Made by a program: the position numbers and the translations under genes. Shown piece by piece: positions 12,301 to 22,564 of a stretch of DNA of 50,410 bases. The DNA is from Ectocarpus siliculosus. Its lineage: Eukaryota > Sar > Phaeophyceae > Ectocarpales > Ectocarpaceae. The notes beneath the pieces are model-generated. The model was not told the DNA's origin. It made no database searches and saw only the letters and a list, made by a program, of their open reading frames with translations. The stretch spans positions 27,875 to 78,284 of the forward strand of contig FN648195.1 in assembly GCA_000310025.1 (NCBI GenBank). Reading direction: 5' to 3'. Positions within the stretch are counted from its first letter, which is position 1. Each line of letters begins with the position of its first letter.

Positions 12301-15300
12301 ACATACACTACACAATACGCTTGCACAGGTTTCCACGCATGGACAAGGCGTCGTCCCTTCCTCACGTCGTGTACGCCAGAAGGTAAGTCCTCTGTTCCGG
12401 CGTCGACTTGTCGGCGACGTAGGCGCGGGTAACCCCCAGCGTCCCCGACCCCACCCCCATGATTATCTGCGCGCCGATCAGGGCCGCGGTGGTCCAGGCT
12501 AGGGCGTAGGCGAGGGCTCCCAGGGCGATGACCCCGCTGGCCACCATGAGCACCTTCCGGTAGCCGTGCTTCGTGGAGAGGCCTCCGAAGTACGGAGAGA
12601 TCATCACTCTGATTTTTGTTAATATTGTTTGCACAGATTGTTGCGAGGGAGAGCGACATACAAGAGAGTGAGAGGAGAGAGGGAGAGAGAGGGAGAGAGA
12701 GGGAGACAGACAGACAGACAGACGGACAGCCGGAAAGACGCAGCGGGTGCTGGGGTTAATAGAGGTCGGCGGTACGATTGTGCCTTTGGATTGAGGGGGG
12801 GGCAATGTTGTGCTTTTCGTTGTGCGGGTCGGCGGATTGTCGCGGGCTAGTTTTCCCCATCGGTGACGGTGCAAGGCGTCTCTTGTGGTATCTCTTAGCC
12901 TCCAACGAAAACGCAAAACTTCCTACCGAGGGAACCTCACGTCTTCGTTGGACTAAGGCTGCCAGCGTGCCCTTGCTGTTATTGAAGACAACCAAAAGAC
13001 AGGCCACGACAGCACAAACGGACCGGGCCGTACACGAGACCAAAATGTTATCAAGGAAGTCACATCCCCCCCTCCCCCCCCCCCCCCGGTGGCTGGGCGC
13101 GTATTTTCTACGCCACCAATAACGCTACTAGCACACGGTGCAACCCCCCCAAAAGGAAGCTACGTACAACAGCAGCACACCAAAACCTACAACGTGAACC
13201 ATTTTCAGGCTCGGTAGACACGAGGTGTACCTTTCTCCACACGAAGAAAGGCAAACAGGCTAACCAACCCATCACAGCAATACTCGTTGAACAAAACACT
13301 CGAATTCGCCGGTAGAAAGCCACGGTGCCTGCTCATCATCACTGCTGTTCTTCCTACATAGACAGGCTTACAATATTGGACGCGGAAAGATAAGGAGGTT
13401 GTTCTCACGCACGCCACTTGCCTGCCGAGGCTGAACGCTCCCACGCTGTACCCCAGCGTGATGCGGTCGCCTCCCATGGCCTGCACGTACTTCCACAGGG
13501 TGGGGAAGAAGATGCCGCGGGCAGTGTCGCCAAGAAACACCACGCACATCACTATCACCAGCGACGCCTTGTCATCGAGCGTGGGGCTCACCTACAGTAT
13601 ACGTACGGATCAATTTTTGCGAAACGTTGTCAGCGTGAAACTGCTTTTAGATTCGGGGGGGGGGGGGTACTAATGTTTTGCATGCCTCAGCTTGGACCAA
13701 ACCGAAACAGAAGCCGTTCAACCGACGGGAGTTGCAGGTCGAAGCAACGCGATGCGCGGTGACTGAGCGGTTCCCCCTCAAACTATGAACAACGCCAGGG
13801 CGAACGAGCGACCACCACCCCGGAGAAGGCCACCGAGTTCACCGATGGTCTCCTCGAAGCGGCGAGGGCGAGAGTACCCGAGAAACCGCGGAGACGACGC
13901 ACGCAGGAGTGGTGTGAGACCCCAGAGACAAGGGCAGCGTTGGAGGAGGCCGTTACCAAGCGGCGGGAAGCGCGCCGAGCGATGAAGGGCAAATGGAACG
14001 CACAACAACGCGGAGGGCTCACAAAGCAGCTTGCAAGGGAGGGGGCTGCAGCAGTCGAAACGAGCATACATGCCCACATGGACAGATATGTGACAGAACG
14101 CGAAGCGATCTACATGGACCGCGACATGAGAGGACTCTACCAACACCTTAAGAGATCGCTGGGGCTCCGTGGGAGACAAGTGGGAGGATAGCAGTTCGTT
14201 GCGGACGAGAATGGCGTGCTGCTCCCGGGCAAAAACGCCATCCTGCAGCAATGGGCGAGATTCTTCGGCACCCTCCTCAACACTGAGTCCCCCACCCTGA
14301 ACCCAGACATCATCGAACAAGCGACACAACGAGCGGCGACACGTGCCACTCGACGGTTGGGAGCGGCGCCAGACCTCAAGGAGGTGGAACGGGCAACGAA
14401 AGGCCTGCAGAACTGGAAGGCACCCGGCAATGATTTCCCTCCCTGCAGAGTTGCACAAGATCGACGACGATGACGACAACCCATCGTCCTGGAGCACCTC
14501 CATGCTGTCCTTGGTAAGGTGTGGAACGGAGGAGAGATCTCCCAAGAGTGGAAGGACACAACCATCACGGTGTTGTACAAGAAGGGTGACCGGTCCAACT
14601 GCAACAACTACGGGTTTCGCTGCTGTCTCACGTAGGCAAGGCCCCCGTCAAGATCATCAACCGCCTAAGCACCTTCCGCGAAGCCAACAACATCCTCCCG
14701 GAGGAGCAGTGCGGGTTCCGACGTACAGTAGGCGATCCACCATCGACATGCTGTTCGTCGTGCGCTGACTCCAGGAGCTGGGGCGGAGAAGGAAAATACC
14801 GCTCTACATGTGCTTCTTCGACCTGAAGAAGGCGTATGATTCGGCGGACCAAGAGTTGCTGTGGAAGGTGCTGGCCAGGGCTGGGATTCCTGAGGAGATG
14901 ATCGCCGTCATCCGCCATTTCCACGACGGAATACGAGCTTGGGTGCGCATAGAAGACGGAGAGTTTTCGGACTGGTTCTGGGTCACACAAGGTCTACGAC
15001 AAGGGTGTGCGTGCTGTACCCACTGCTGTTCAACTGATGGCCATCATCGTGGAGGTGTTCGGGGAGTTCGGGCTGACCGTGTCGGAGAAGAAGACAGAGA
15101 TGCTCCTGATGCGCGTCAAGGAGAAGCAGCCAACACCACCGCTCCCCCCGCCGCCACCGTTCATCATCGAAGCAGCAGGGTTGAGGTACGCCCAGACGGC
15201 TGAGTTCCGGTACCTAGGCGGCCTCGTCACGAACATGGCGACCTCACCGGGGAGATAAACTACCGGAGCGGAATGGCGTTGGCGTGCGTCAGGAGATACG

Positions 15301-18300
15301 GCCGGGAGCTCTTCGACAGGCCGAGAGCACCGTTCCGACTCAAGACTCGCCTGCTCCAGGGGGAGGCGACGGAGGCACTGCTGTACGGTTGCATCACATG
15401 GGCCCCACGTCGCTAACACCACTGGCTGTTGCGATGGGATACATCACAGGCTGCTCCTTCGAGTTATCGGTTACCAATGCAAGGAGGGCACCTACCGGCA
15501 ACTTTCCTACGCCCAGACCCTGAAGAGGGCTAGGGTGCCAGAGCGTGGAAGCAAACTGTTCGGCAACGGCGCCTTCTGTTCGCGGGAGCATTGGCAAGGC
15601 AACCAGACGGGCCACTCCCGAAACGGTTCATGCTTGGCGAGCTGGTGGGGGGGGATGGCCAACGGAGCAAGACTGGCAGACATGCCTGAAGGACGACCTC
15701 AATATCTTCGAGGCAAAGCACGGATCTCTACATACGGAGGCCGGGTCATGTGTCTTCGGAGTCCCTCAAACAACTTGGACGGAAGCAGCGAAGGTGTAGC
15801 GGGGTTGCACGGGGGTACTGCAGGGAGGTACGAGGTTCATGATCTCCTGGCGCAACGATGAAGAGGAGGCTAGCCGGCAACGAGCGTTCAAACGAAACAA
15901 GCCCGGCAGCAGCACGGACATGGCAACAACCAATGCGGCGGGAGGGGGGAAGCAGACGGATGAGACGGCGAGGGAAGAAAGCAAACCAGTCACTGCACCA
16001 TCGTACCAACCCCCCACGAGCGATGCATTTGCTGTCTCTGCTGGCCCTTTTCGTTTTCGGATCTATATCTGTGTCTATACATCAAGAATCGAAAATATCA
16101 CAGATGATCTATGGATTACAGATCAAGTAGCGGCATTCTTGTTCGGATCTACCCATGTCCTTAGTCTTTAGATCAAGAATCGGAATATCTCAGCTGATCT
16201 ATGGATTATAGATCAAAGAGAGGCAGACATGTGTTGGATCCATCTGTGCAGATGTCAATAGATTAAAAAAATCGGAACAAGGACAAATCGATCTGTAGCT
16301 ATAGATTTTGGTTATCTGCGACCGAAATGATTTAGGCTGAGTCTTACGGCGTGATTATATCCGGATTGGATTTGGGGGGGGGTCCTTTTCTGAGCCAAAA
16401 AAACAATTTGGGCGTCTTACGGGCAGGAAAATGGCAATTTCCAACAGTCCGAAATCCAACAGCGGAGTTTCCAACAGCGATTCCGGCCGGCCTGTTAGAA
16501 AATTGGCCCATTTTCCAACAGCGATCCTGTTGGAAAAAAGAGGCTGATTCATGTTCTTGTGAGTCACAACATGCTTCAGTACACGGTTTGGGCTCGTGTG
16601 CGACCAACAAGACACCAAGCGCCCTGTTTATGGGTCGCCTGCAGAGGGCATGTGTATCATCGCACGCCAGTGGCTGCAGTTTGTGGATGTCGTCGGCCAA
16701 AGGCCTCTCTCTGATGGCATGCGTTGTACACTGATCACACTCGACTCGGAGCAAGCGGCAGAAAAAAAAGCAACGTCCAAAAAAGGCAACACCGAACCAC
16801 ACCTCGATTCACGTTTGCAGGCCGTGTGCAATCAAAACTGGACAACACGCTCTGTTTCTGGTACGCGAGCAGAGGGTATGAGTATGAACACACGCCATTG
16901 GCTGCAGTTTGTGGATGTCGACGGCTTAAGGCCTCTCTCTGGCATGCGTTTTGAACTGGTCACACATGCAGCAGGCGCAAAAACGGCTCTTTTCGGGCCA
17001 AAGGCAAGAACGTCAGCAGAGCAATGTGGCAGGGTTGACGTTTTCGGCTCGTGTGCGGCCAACACGACGCAGAACGCCCTGAATTTTAGGTACCTGCAGA
17101 GGGTTTGTGCATGACCTCATGATACTGGCCTCTGTTTGGCCAGCAGACGGTGTAGTTCCTCGTTCTGGCACGATCGGGGTGTGACCAGGGGGTACCCCCC
17201 CCCCCATTTCTAACAGCGATATTCCTTCAGAAAAAAGTATACCTCGAGGAACCGTAAGACGGTCGTTTGGATCTTGATAATTTTTTCCGTGCAGGCCACC
17301 CCCCCCCGACCGAGAGAACAAAAAAAAATTCCAAAATAATCACGCCGTAAGACTCAGCCTCACTAATATTTTTCCACTATTTTCGGGCTTTCATCTCTAG
17401 ATTCTGCGCCCCTGCGGCGTTCGTTGTGAGGAAGGTCATCTCGCTCGAAACTCTTGTTGTTCCCCTCAACGCCATATTTTCCTCCTGCATCATCACTGCT
17501 ACCCTTGGCTATATTTTCCACATCCTTTGTCACTACCACCATCTTCCTTTTCGCTCGCCTCAGTACTGAAATCCGAGCCTATTGGTGGAACCTGGTCGAT
17601 CGGTAAACCGTGACATTTGAAGACGTCACGCGTACCGAGAGAAACCGAGAACTATACTTGTAGCTCGAAGGGAAACCGTCTCCGAATCCTGTTGGCGTCG
17701 AAGACTTGAGGCGAAAAAAGGCCGTGTGTGGGGTGTGAACCGGCACTATTAAGGGGTTGGATGGTGCCTGAACCGGCACTATAGCGGGCACCCTCAACAG
17801 TGCCGGTTTGGCACTATTCAGGCCTGTGTCTGTGTCAAGAAAATTTACCGGCACTATACCGGACTTTGGCACTATTCAACCGGCACTTTATCGGGACACC
17901 TACTGTAGTGATTATTATCCGGTTGACCTCCCCATGACACGTTGTCCTGCTGTTTTTGGGGGTTGTCCTTGACGCCGCGAAGAAGCAACGCAAGGACGGT
18001 CGTGTCCTTGTGAGCGTGACTCGTGCACCCCGCATATCTCGCCACTAACTGCTGTCGGTTGCTTTTCCGACGGAATGGTGGGGCTGTGTGCCAGCCATGG
18101 TTTGTTTCGGGCGGGAAGAGTTTACATAAGAACCCCAACACTAAATCCAATATAGCGGCCATTCGTCGCATGACCATAGGAACATAGGAACTACAGTACT
18201 GCAAGAACCCCAGCCTCCACAAAAACTGGAGGGCTTAAGCGGGTGCTATGTAGCATAACTCTGTTCTTGCTATCTTTTTTTACTGCGAATAAATTACGCC

Positions 18301-20557
18301 TTCATCCATAAAAAACTTTAGCTCACGACTACAGTAGTGCAGTGCCCAACATCGATATGCGTATGTGCGTAGTGCGCCTCCTGGTGCACGGTTGAAAATG
18401 TACGTCTGTGTTAACCCTTACGTGACTGGGTTAATTTGATTTTTTTTGTTTTTCCCCCCACAGCTGGCTCTCTGCGGTCAAACATCTTCCAAGCATGCGT
18501 GTACACCAATAAATCACGGCGGCAAGGATGGTGTAGCAGTGGGTCCATGTGTGGGGCTCACAGGGATGGGGACGCGGTATATGTCAAGGTGACGAACAGG
18601 AGTACATTAGTACTACTGCTGTACAGCAGTAGCAGCTATGCGGAGAGAAATAGACTGTAGTACAGCAGCAGCAGTGCACAGTTTCTGAGCAGGTGTGCAT
18701 GCCTGTCTCCGACAGCAACCGTCCGCACAGAGGATGTGCCTGTGCAAGCAATACCTGTTGGCACATCTTCTCCACCTCATCCTTGGACAGAACATACGGG
18801 AAGCGCATGCGCTAGCGGGGCTAGATGCGAAGACGCTGACGGGAAACCGTCTCACAGAGGCGCCAGATGACGAAAAAAACGGCCCGCTCATCAGAGAATC
18901 GAGACCACCATCCACTATCGCACAAAATGCATAAAAATCGTGATATCTTACTTTTCTGCACTACAAATAGAGAGCTGTGATCGGAGCTGTGATCGGAGCT
19001 GTAGTCCCGAAAATCCATGCCTTTGAGCGAAATTCTGCACACAGCAGACGAACCACCCTTCACTCCCAATACTGGGAACCACAAGCACCGCAATCACAAC
19101 AACATCAAGCACCGAGGCAGTACGTTAGCATCGGCTCCGGTGTGCGCTTTCTCTGCTCTCCCCCGCGGATGCGGCACCGGGTTGATTACATGTATTTAAG
19201 GGTGCTGTATGTACCCTCCGGTGGAATTTTGCGTTTGAATCTTACAGCAGCCGGTAGGCAGTAGATTGGATCTGGAAAGGATATCTGCCCCACGTCAGAG
19301 AGATTAGGCATGGGTGAACAGTATTGTATTATTAGGTGAGTCCTGTGCGCATTGCTGATATAAGCATGCTTTTGGGGTGGACTGCCTGTGTCTTCCTGCT
19401 GGTCTCTGTATGTTTTTTGCTCTTAGCCGAGGCACAACGGCGATCTTTCGGCACGCAAAGTGATCGGAGCTGAGAACGGAGCTGAACCGGCCTGTAGTCA
19501 CGTAAGGGTTAAAATGGATGGTTCCCTGCAGAGTGTAGACTACATATCCACGGAAGGGTTAAATGGATGTTTCCCTCCAAGTGTAGACTACATATCCATC
19601 CAGCGCACGGACGGCTTTTCTGCGTGCAGGTGGCATTGTGCAGCGAGTGACAGGGCTCGGAGAACACGCTTGCAGTTGGCGCTATATGCGAGCAGAGACG
19701 AAGCACGAACAGGAGGGCAACACAGCTACATAGAAGGCGCTGCGGGTAAACGAACCCGAAGTGTGAATTTCCGGCTGGCTGCATCTACATCCATGCACGT
19801 AGCGAAAGGTCCGAACCCCGATTTGATGCTGGTGTGTGCGCGCAAAAAAAAAAAAACAGGATTGATTCCAACATTCCAACACAACTCTACGGTGGGGTAC
19901 CTGCGCAGTGTCGGCATGGACGACACCAGCATACCGGCTCTCTACAGAGGGAACGAGGGAACGGCGCTTTTGTCAGAGTACTGAATCCGGCACAATAGAC
20001 TACCGGCGTCGGCACTCAACCTGCACTGCTGCTGCTGTAGATACTGAGAGGGCCCTCTTGTCTGCTGCACCACTCCGAGAGACATCGAACGTGCTGCGCT
20101 GTACATACATACATACATACACGGTGCGCACCCCTGCATACGGCAAGGGTGCCCTCCGCCTACACGCGTTTGTGTCGTGAACGGTAACGCTAGAAGACCG
20201 TCTTAATGCCCGCCGCCAATCTTGTACAGCCCAGCAACATGAGACGACTTCTGAACACGGCACTTGGAACCGCCCGAGGTTGCGTGAGAACGAGATCATT
20301 ATTGCAACGGGAAGAAGGCACCACGGGCGCGCAAAAATCATCAGTGTAAGAACTCATCACCATGGACTCTGCTCGCGAGCGCAAAACAAACTCACCTCGG
20401 CATCATGCGAGGTGGATCCATTCCCCTGCACCTTGAAGGAAGGTGGTGCTTCCACAATCGCAGCAGCAGCAACAGCCGATGTGCCGTTGTTGTTGTTGGT
20501 GACCGAACCATGGTCTTGCTCGGGACTACTCCCAGCTCCTCTCAGGAGAGGCTCCAT
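6301..20557 (-). CDS. MFS transporter, MFSD8/CLN7-like or SPX-MFS-like (9 exons, 642 aa)
   Basis: Exons in translation order: 20557-20396, 13591-13422, 12608-12366, 11521-11398, 10299-10079, 9515-9026, 8412-8221, 7704-7596, 6518-6301. Phases agree throughout and the total is 643 codons with TAA at 6303-6301. The product is a polytopic membrane carrier. An MFS motif A (GGLSTKHGYRK, residues about 119-129) follows TM1-2, and a conserved GWFGSAGSLARIGFP lies in the TM11 region, as in MFSD8. A long charged loop (residues about 250-410, with a Lys-rich and then an Asp/Glu-rich part) separates the two six-helix halves. The N-terminus begins MEPLL, an acidic dileucine like the lysosomal signal of human CLN7, which suggests a vacuolar or lysosomal site (inference). 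The tail is poly-Ala then Gly/Ser. Intron 7 of the minus-strand order aside, one intron (after 13422) uses a GC donor. The exon 6 start could also be 9500. Substrate unknown. Confidence 0.85.
9633..9808. repeat. 90-bp tandem duplication in transporter intron
   Basis: Two near-identical units begin at 9633 and 9723 (each starts ACGGGAAAAATCAACAAGAT). They sit in the intron between exons 10299-10079 and 9515-9026. The near identity points to a recent duplication or an assembly echo. Confidence 0.85.
9871..10062. mobile_element. Short MITE-like element, copy 1
   Basis: About 190 bp with imperfect terminal inverted repeats: the left end reads CAGCCGTGCCTCGCTTAAGG and the right end, complemented, reads CAGTCGAACCTCGGTTAAGG. 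Internal TTAAGGACA motifs recur. A second copy in the same orientation lies at 39463-39659. No coding capacity. The element lies just 3' (in transcript order) of the exon ending at 10079. Confidence 0.7.
11551..11650. other. Assembly gap (100 N)
   Basis: Exactly 100 N follow a G run just upstream of the transporter exon 11521-11398 (within the intron). Sequence after the gap looks like a damaged copy of sequence before it. Confidence 0.97.
13790..15990 (+). pseudogene. Dead non-LTR (LINE) retrotransposon, 5'-truncated
   Basis: This remnant of a reverse-transcriptase reading frame is in sense on the plus strand, inside transporter intron 1. From about 13794 one frame runs through a Lys/Arg-rich region to a TAG near 14189. 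Then come LQNWKAPGND (about 14410), VLYKKGDRSNCNNYG (about 14570), ILPEEQCGFRR, the catalytic-motif block FFDLKKAYDSADQELLWKVL (from about 14817) and VTQGLRQGC (about 15000). The C-terminal part shows FGLTVSEKKTEMLLM and, after shifts, ALLYGCITWAP. Several stops and frameshifts break it, and the segment that should carry YADD is missing. No endonuclease domain is seen. The 3' limit is uncertain. Confidence 0.85.
16081..16217. repeat. Two copies of a roughly 45-bp AT-rich repeat
   Basis: ATCAAGAATCGAAAATATCA at 16081 and a close relative at 16171 each continue into a GATCTATGGATTA(C/T)AGATCAA block; the period is about 90 bp. The repeat lies between the LINE remnant and the 16334 element. Confidence 0.6.
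16334..17360. mobile_element. Non-autonomous DNA transposon with 25-bp perfect terminal inverted repeats
   Basis: Both ends carry a perfect 25-bp inverted repeat starting AGGCTGAGTCTTACGGCGTG. The element is 1,027 bp. No clean target-site duplication is visible; TTA on the left against TCA on the right would fit a PIF/Harbinger-type 3-bp site with one change. Inside are about three diverged direct repeats of 225-235 bp and several TTCCAACAGCG motifs near the ends. No transposase is recognised. Confidence 0.8.
16582..17120. repeat. Internal direct repeats of the 16334-17360 element
   Basis: Units begin near 16582, 16815 and 17039. Shared parts include GCTGCAGTTTGTGGATGTCG (units 1 and 2), AGGCCTCTCTCTG and, in units 1 and 3, GGCTCGTGTGCG followed by CTGCAGAGGG. 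They are diverged and probably arose as a tandem array before the element spread. Confidence 0.7.
17735..17900. repeat. Block of CCGGCACTAT short repeats
   Basis: At least six copies of a CCGGCACTAT-like motif, some followed by CGGGCACC, occur in 165 bp. It resembles the 1540-1720 part of the left palindrome arm. Confidence 0.6.
18411..19512. mobile_element. piggyBac-like non-autonomous element flanked by TTAA
   Basis: The ends are TTAA-CCCTTACGTGACT (18411-18427) and its exact complement AGTCACGTAAGGG-TTAA (19496-19512). A TTAA duplication with termini starting CCC is the mark of the piggyBac superfamily. The copies of GATCGGAGCT near the right third (18976-19005, 19460-19485) may be subterminal repeats. 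No transposase frame is recognised in about 1.1 kb. Confidence 0.78.
19504..19605. repeat. About 50-bp tandem repeat at the edge of the piggyBac-like element
   Basis: AAGGGTTAAAATGGATGGTT and, about 50 bp on, AAGGGTTAAATGGATGTTTC each lead into GTAGACTACATATCCA. The element's right TTAA lies inside the first unit. Confidence 0.65.
20103..20125. repeat. CATA microsatellite
   Basis: About five ACAT/CATA units lie in the transporter's first intron. Confidence 0.85.
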
Positions 20558-22564
20558 GCAGCAGGCGGACGCTCAGTCGACGATGATGCTCAACACTGCC
20601 GCTCGCCGCCGCGCTGTCCTGCTGTATAGTACGTCGTCAGGAGGGCACAACGAGCGCGCTTGCGGCGGGTCGTACGTGTGGACTAGTGCCGATGCGCTGT
20701 GGGCCTCGCTGTACCGTTCTGTACTGCCGTAATTTCGCGGCGGGTGTGTGCGGACTAGTGTGCGTAGTGATGAGTGTGCCTGACAAAAGCAGATACAAGG
20801 AGCCCCGTATCCATACTCGTACGAAAACGATTCAGCGGAGCCGCGGGTTGTTCCCGAAAAGCCAACCATGATGAGATGGTACGCAGATTTCAGATTTCTA
20901 GATAGAGCTCTCGTTCGCACGTTCGCACGGCGTGTGATTACAATTAATAAACGCGTTGTAGTAACCCTCTCTGTCTCGCTCTGGACTGCTGGTTAGAATA
21001 TCTCTTGAAGTGGAAAAGTCGGGACGTAAATAAATATAGGTGAAAAGATCGCATAAAGTCGTGAGACGTACGCGCGTGTATGTGTAGGAAACTCCGGAAA
21101 GGTATCTACATGTATAAAGTCGAGAAAAGTATTCGATTCACCCATGGGGCGCGCTTTGCCATGTGCACCCACTCCTTTTTCTTGTAGCAAGAAGCTTCCT
21201 TCTGTCGTTCCTGACTTCTGTTGTTCCTGAGTGAGACCCCCCCGGCCCCTGGCTGGTGCGGCGTCCAACACATATATCATCATTGGTGTACATGTACATA
21301 CCGAAGGGTAGGACCTTACCAGGTGTAGACTGGGGCTCGGAATAGATGGACGACGGCAGCACAACGACGCAATCTCTATCCACACTGGACCGGTGGAGGT
21401 CTCGAACCCCCTTGCTTGGGAACGCACATACATGCATGCGCTGTTTCTTTCTTTAGAAAGAACTCCTGCTTCTTTTCTGTGTGTTGCCAGAGGATTCCAC
21501 ACGAAATGATCATGACACACCAGTCTTCTACAGGGTATGTAGTCTTGGCTTAGTCGTGGCGGCTCCAGCACAGCTGGGCTCTGTATCAAGTTGCCAACGG
21601 AGCCCCATTTTCCCATACTGCTTTACGTATTATTAGTTCATCTCTCGGAAAATATTTGCGGAGGAATTGTTATCCAAAAAAGGTCAATCAATGCGCGCAG
21701 GCCGTGGCTACTTGTTGCAACGCCGCTTGTTCTCCAGAAGTGATACATCAACCATTTTCTCCGCGGGATCCTCTCCCAAAATCGTTTCCCCCTCCAACCA
21801 TCAACTCTTCCCGCCCAAAAACAACCCCATGGGCAACGGGCACAAATCCATCAGAGGACGGAGTTTCCGCCCTCCCCCTGATGCGAAACAACGCCATCCA
21901 GCATCGTTGAGATGCAGGCATGTGCCGATGATGTGTGGTGGTGTGGTGGCGGCGAGCTCGTGGCCACAGAGAGAGAGGAGGAAGGACACACACACTGAGT
22001 TTTCTACTCCACCAGAAGCACGGCATCCAACTCCGCGTTTGTTTTTCATCCCTTTCAGTTTATTCATTGATCGGTTGATAGACGCGGTCGATACTACTAT
22101 CAGTTCAACCGAGAAATACACACCACAAATAGAGACACAAACAAACGCAACACGCACTCACGCACACACACGTCTTTTCATTGGTAAGCCGATAGCGTGG
22201 TCGATGATGATAACAACAAATACACACGCCGTCGTCATCATCAGTCATCATCAGGAAGGAGAGAGTGGCGTCTCAGGATTTTCGGTGAAGGGAGCGGCGT
22301 GTACTACATGCCGTCATCCTGCACCAAGCACACACATCAACATCAGAACGCATTTTCCTTTATCCACCCTCACGTACGCATGTCCATCATGTTGTACCCA
22401 CTTTCTCTCTTTTGCGATCCAAATTTGACCGAAACTATATCCCACTTTTGTCCACCATCGGACCTCGAAACGATCTGCCGTGCGGTGGGGTGGGGATTGA
22501 TTGCCACGATGTGGGCCTCGTTGCCGTCGTAACCCCAGCATTTTCTTGCATGGCAGCGTGATCC
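20558..22564. other. Intergenic region upstream of the transporter gene
   Basis: About 2 kb between the transporter start and the 3' end of the methyltransferase gene. It should hold the transporter promoter and the methyltransferase terminator. A loose repeat of GGCGGGT...GGACTAGTG occurs at about 20664-20690 and 20740-20760. I see no convincing exon or RNA gene. Confidence 0.5.

Noticed and set aside
18613-18915. Cys-rich frames inside the TTAA-flanked element as a piggyBac transposase tail
   Set aside because: No catalytic DDD blocks and no recognisable cysteine-rich C-terminal pattern; cannot be supported.
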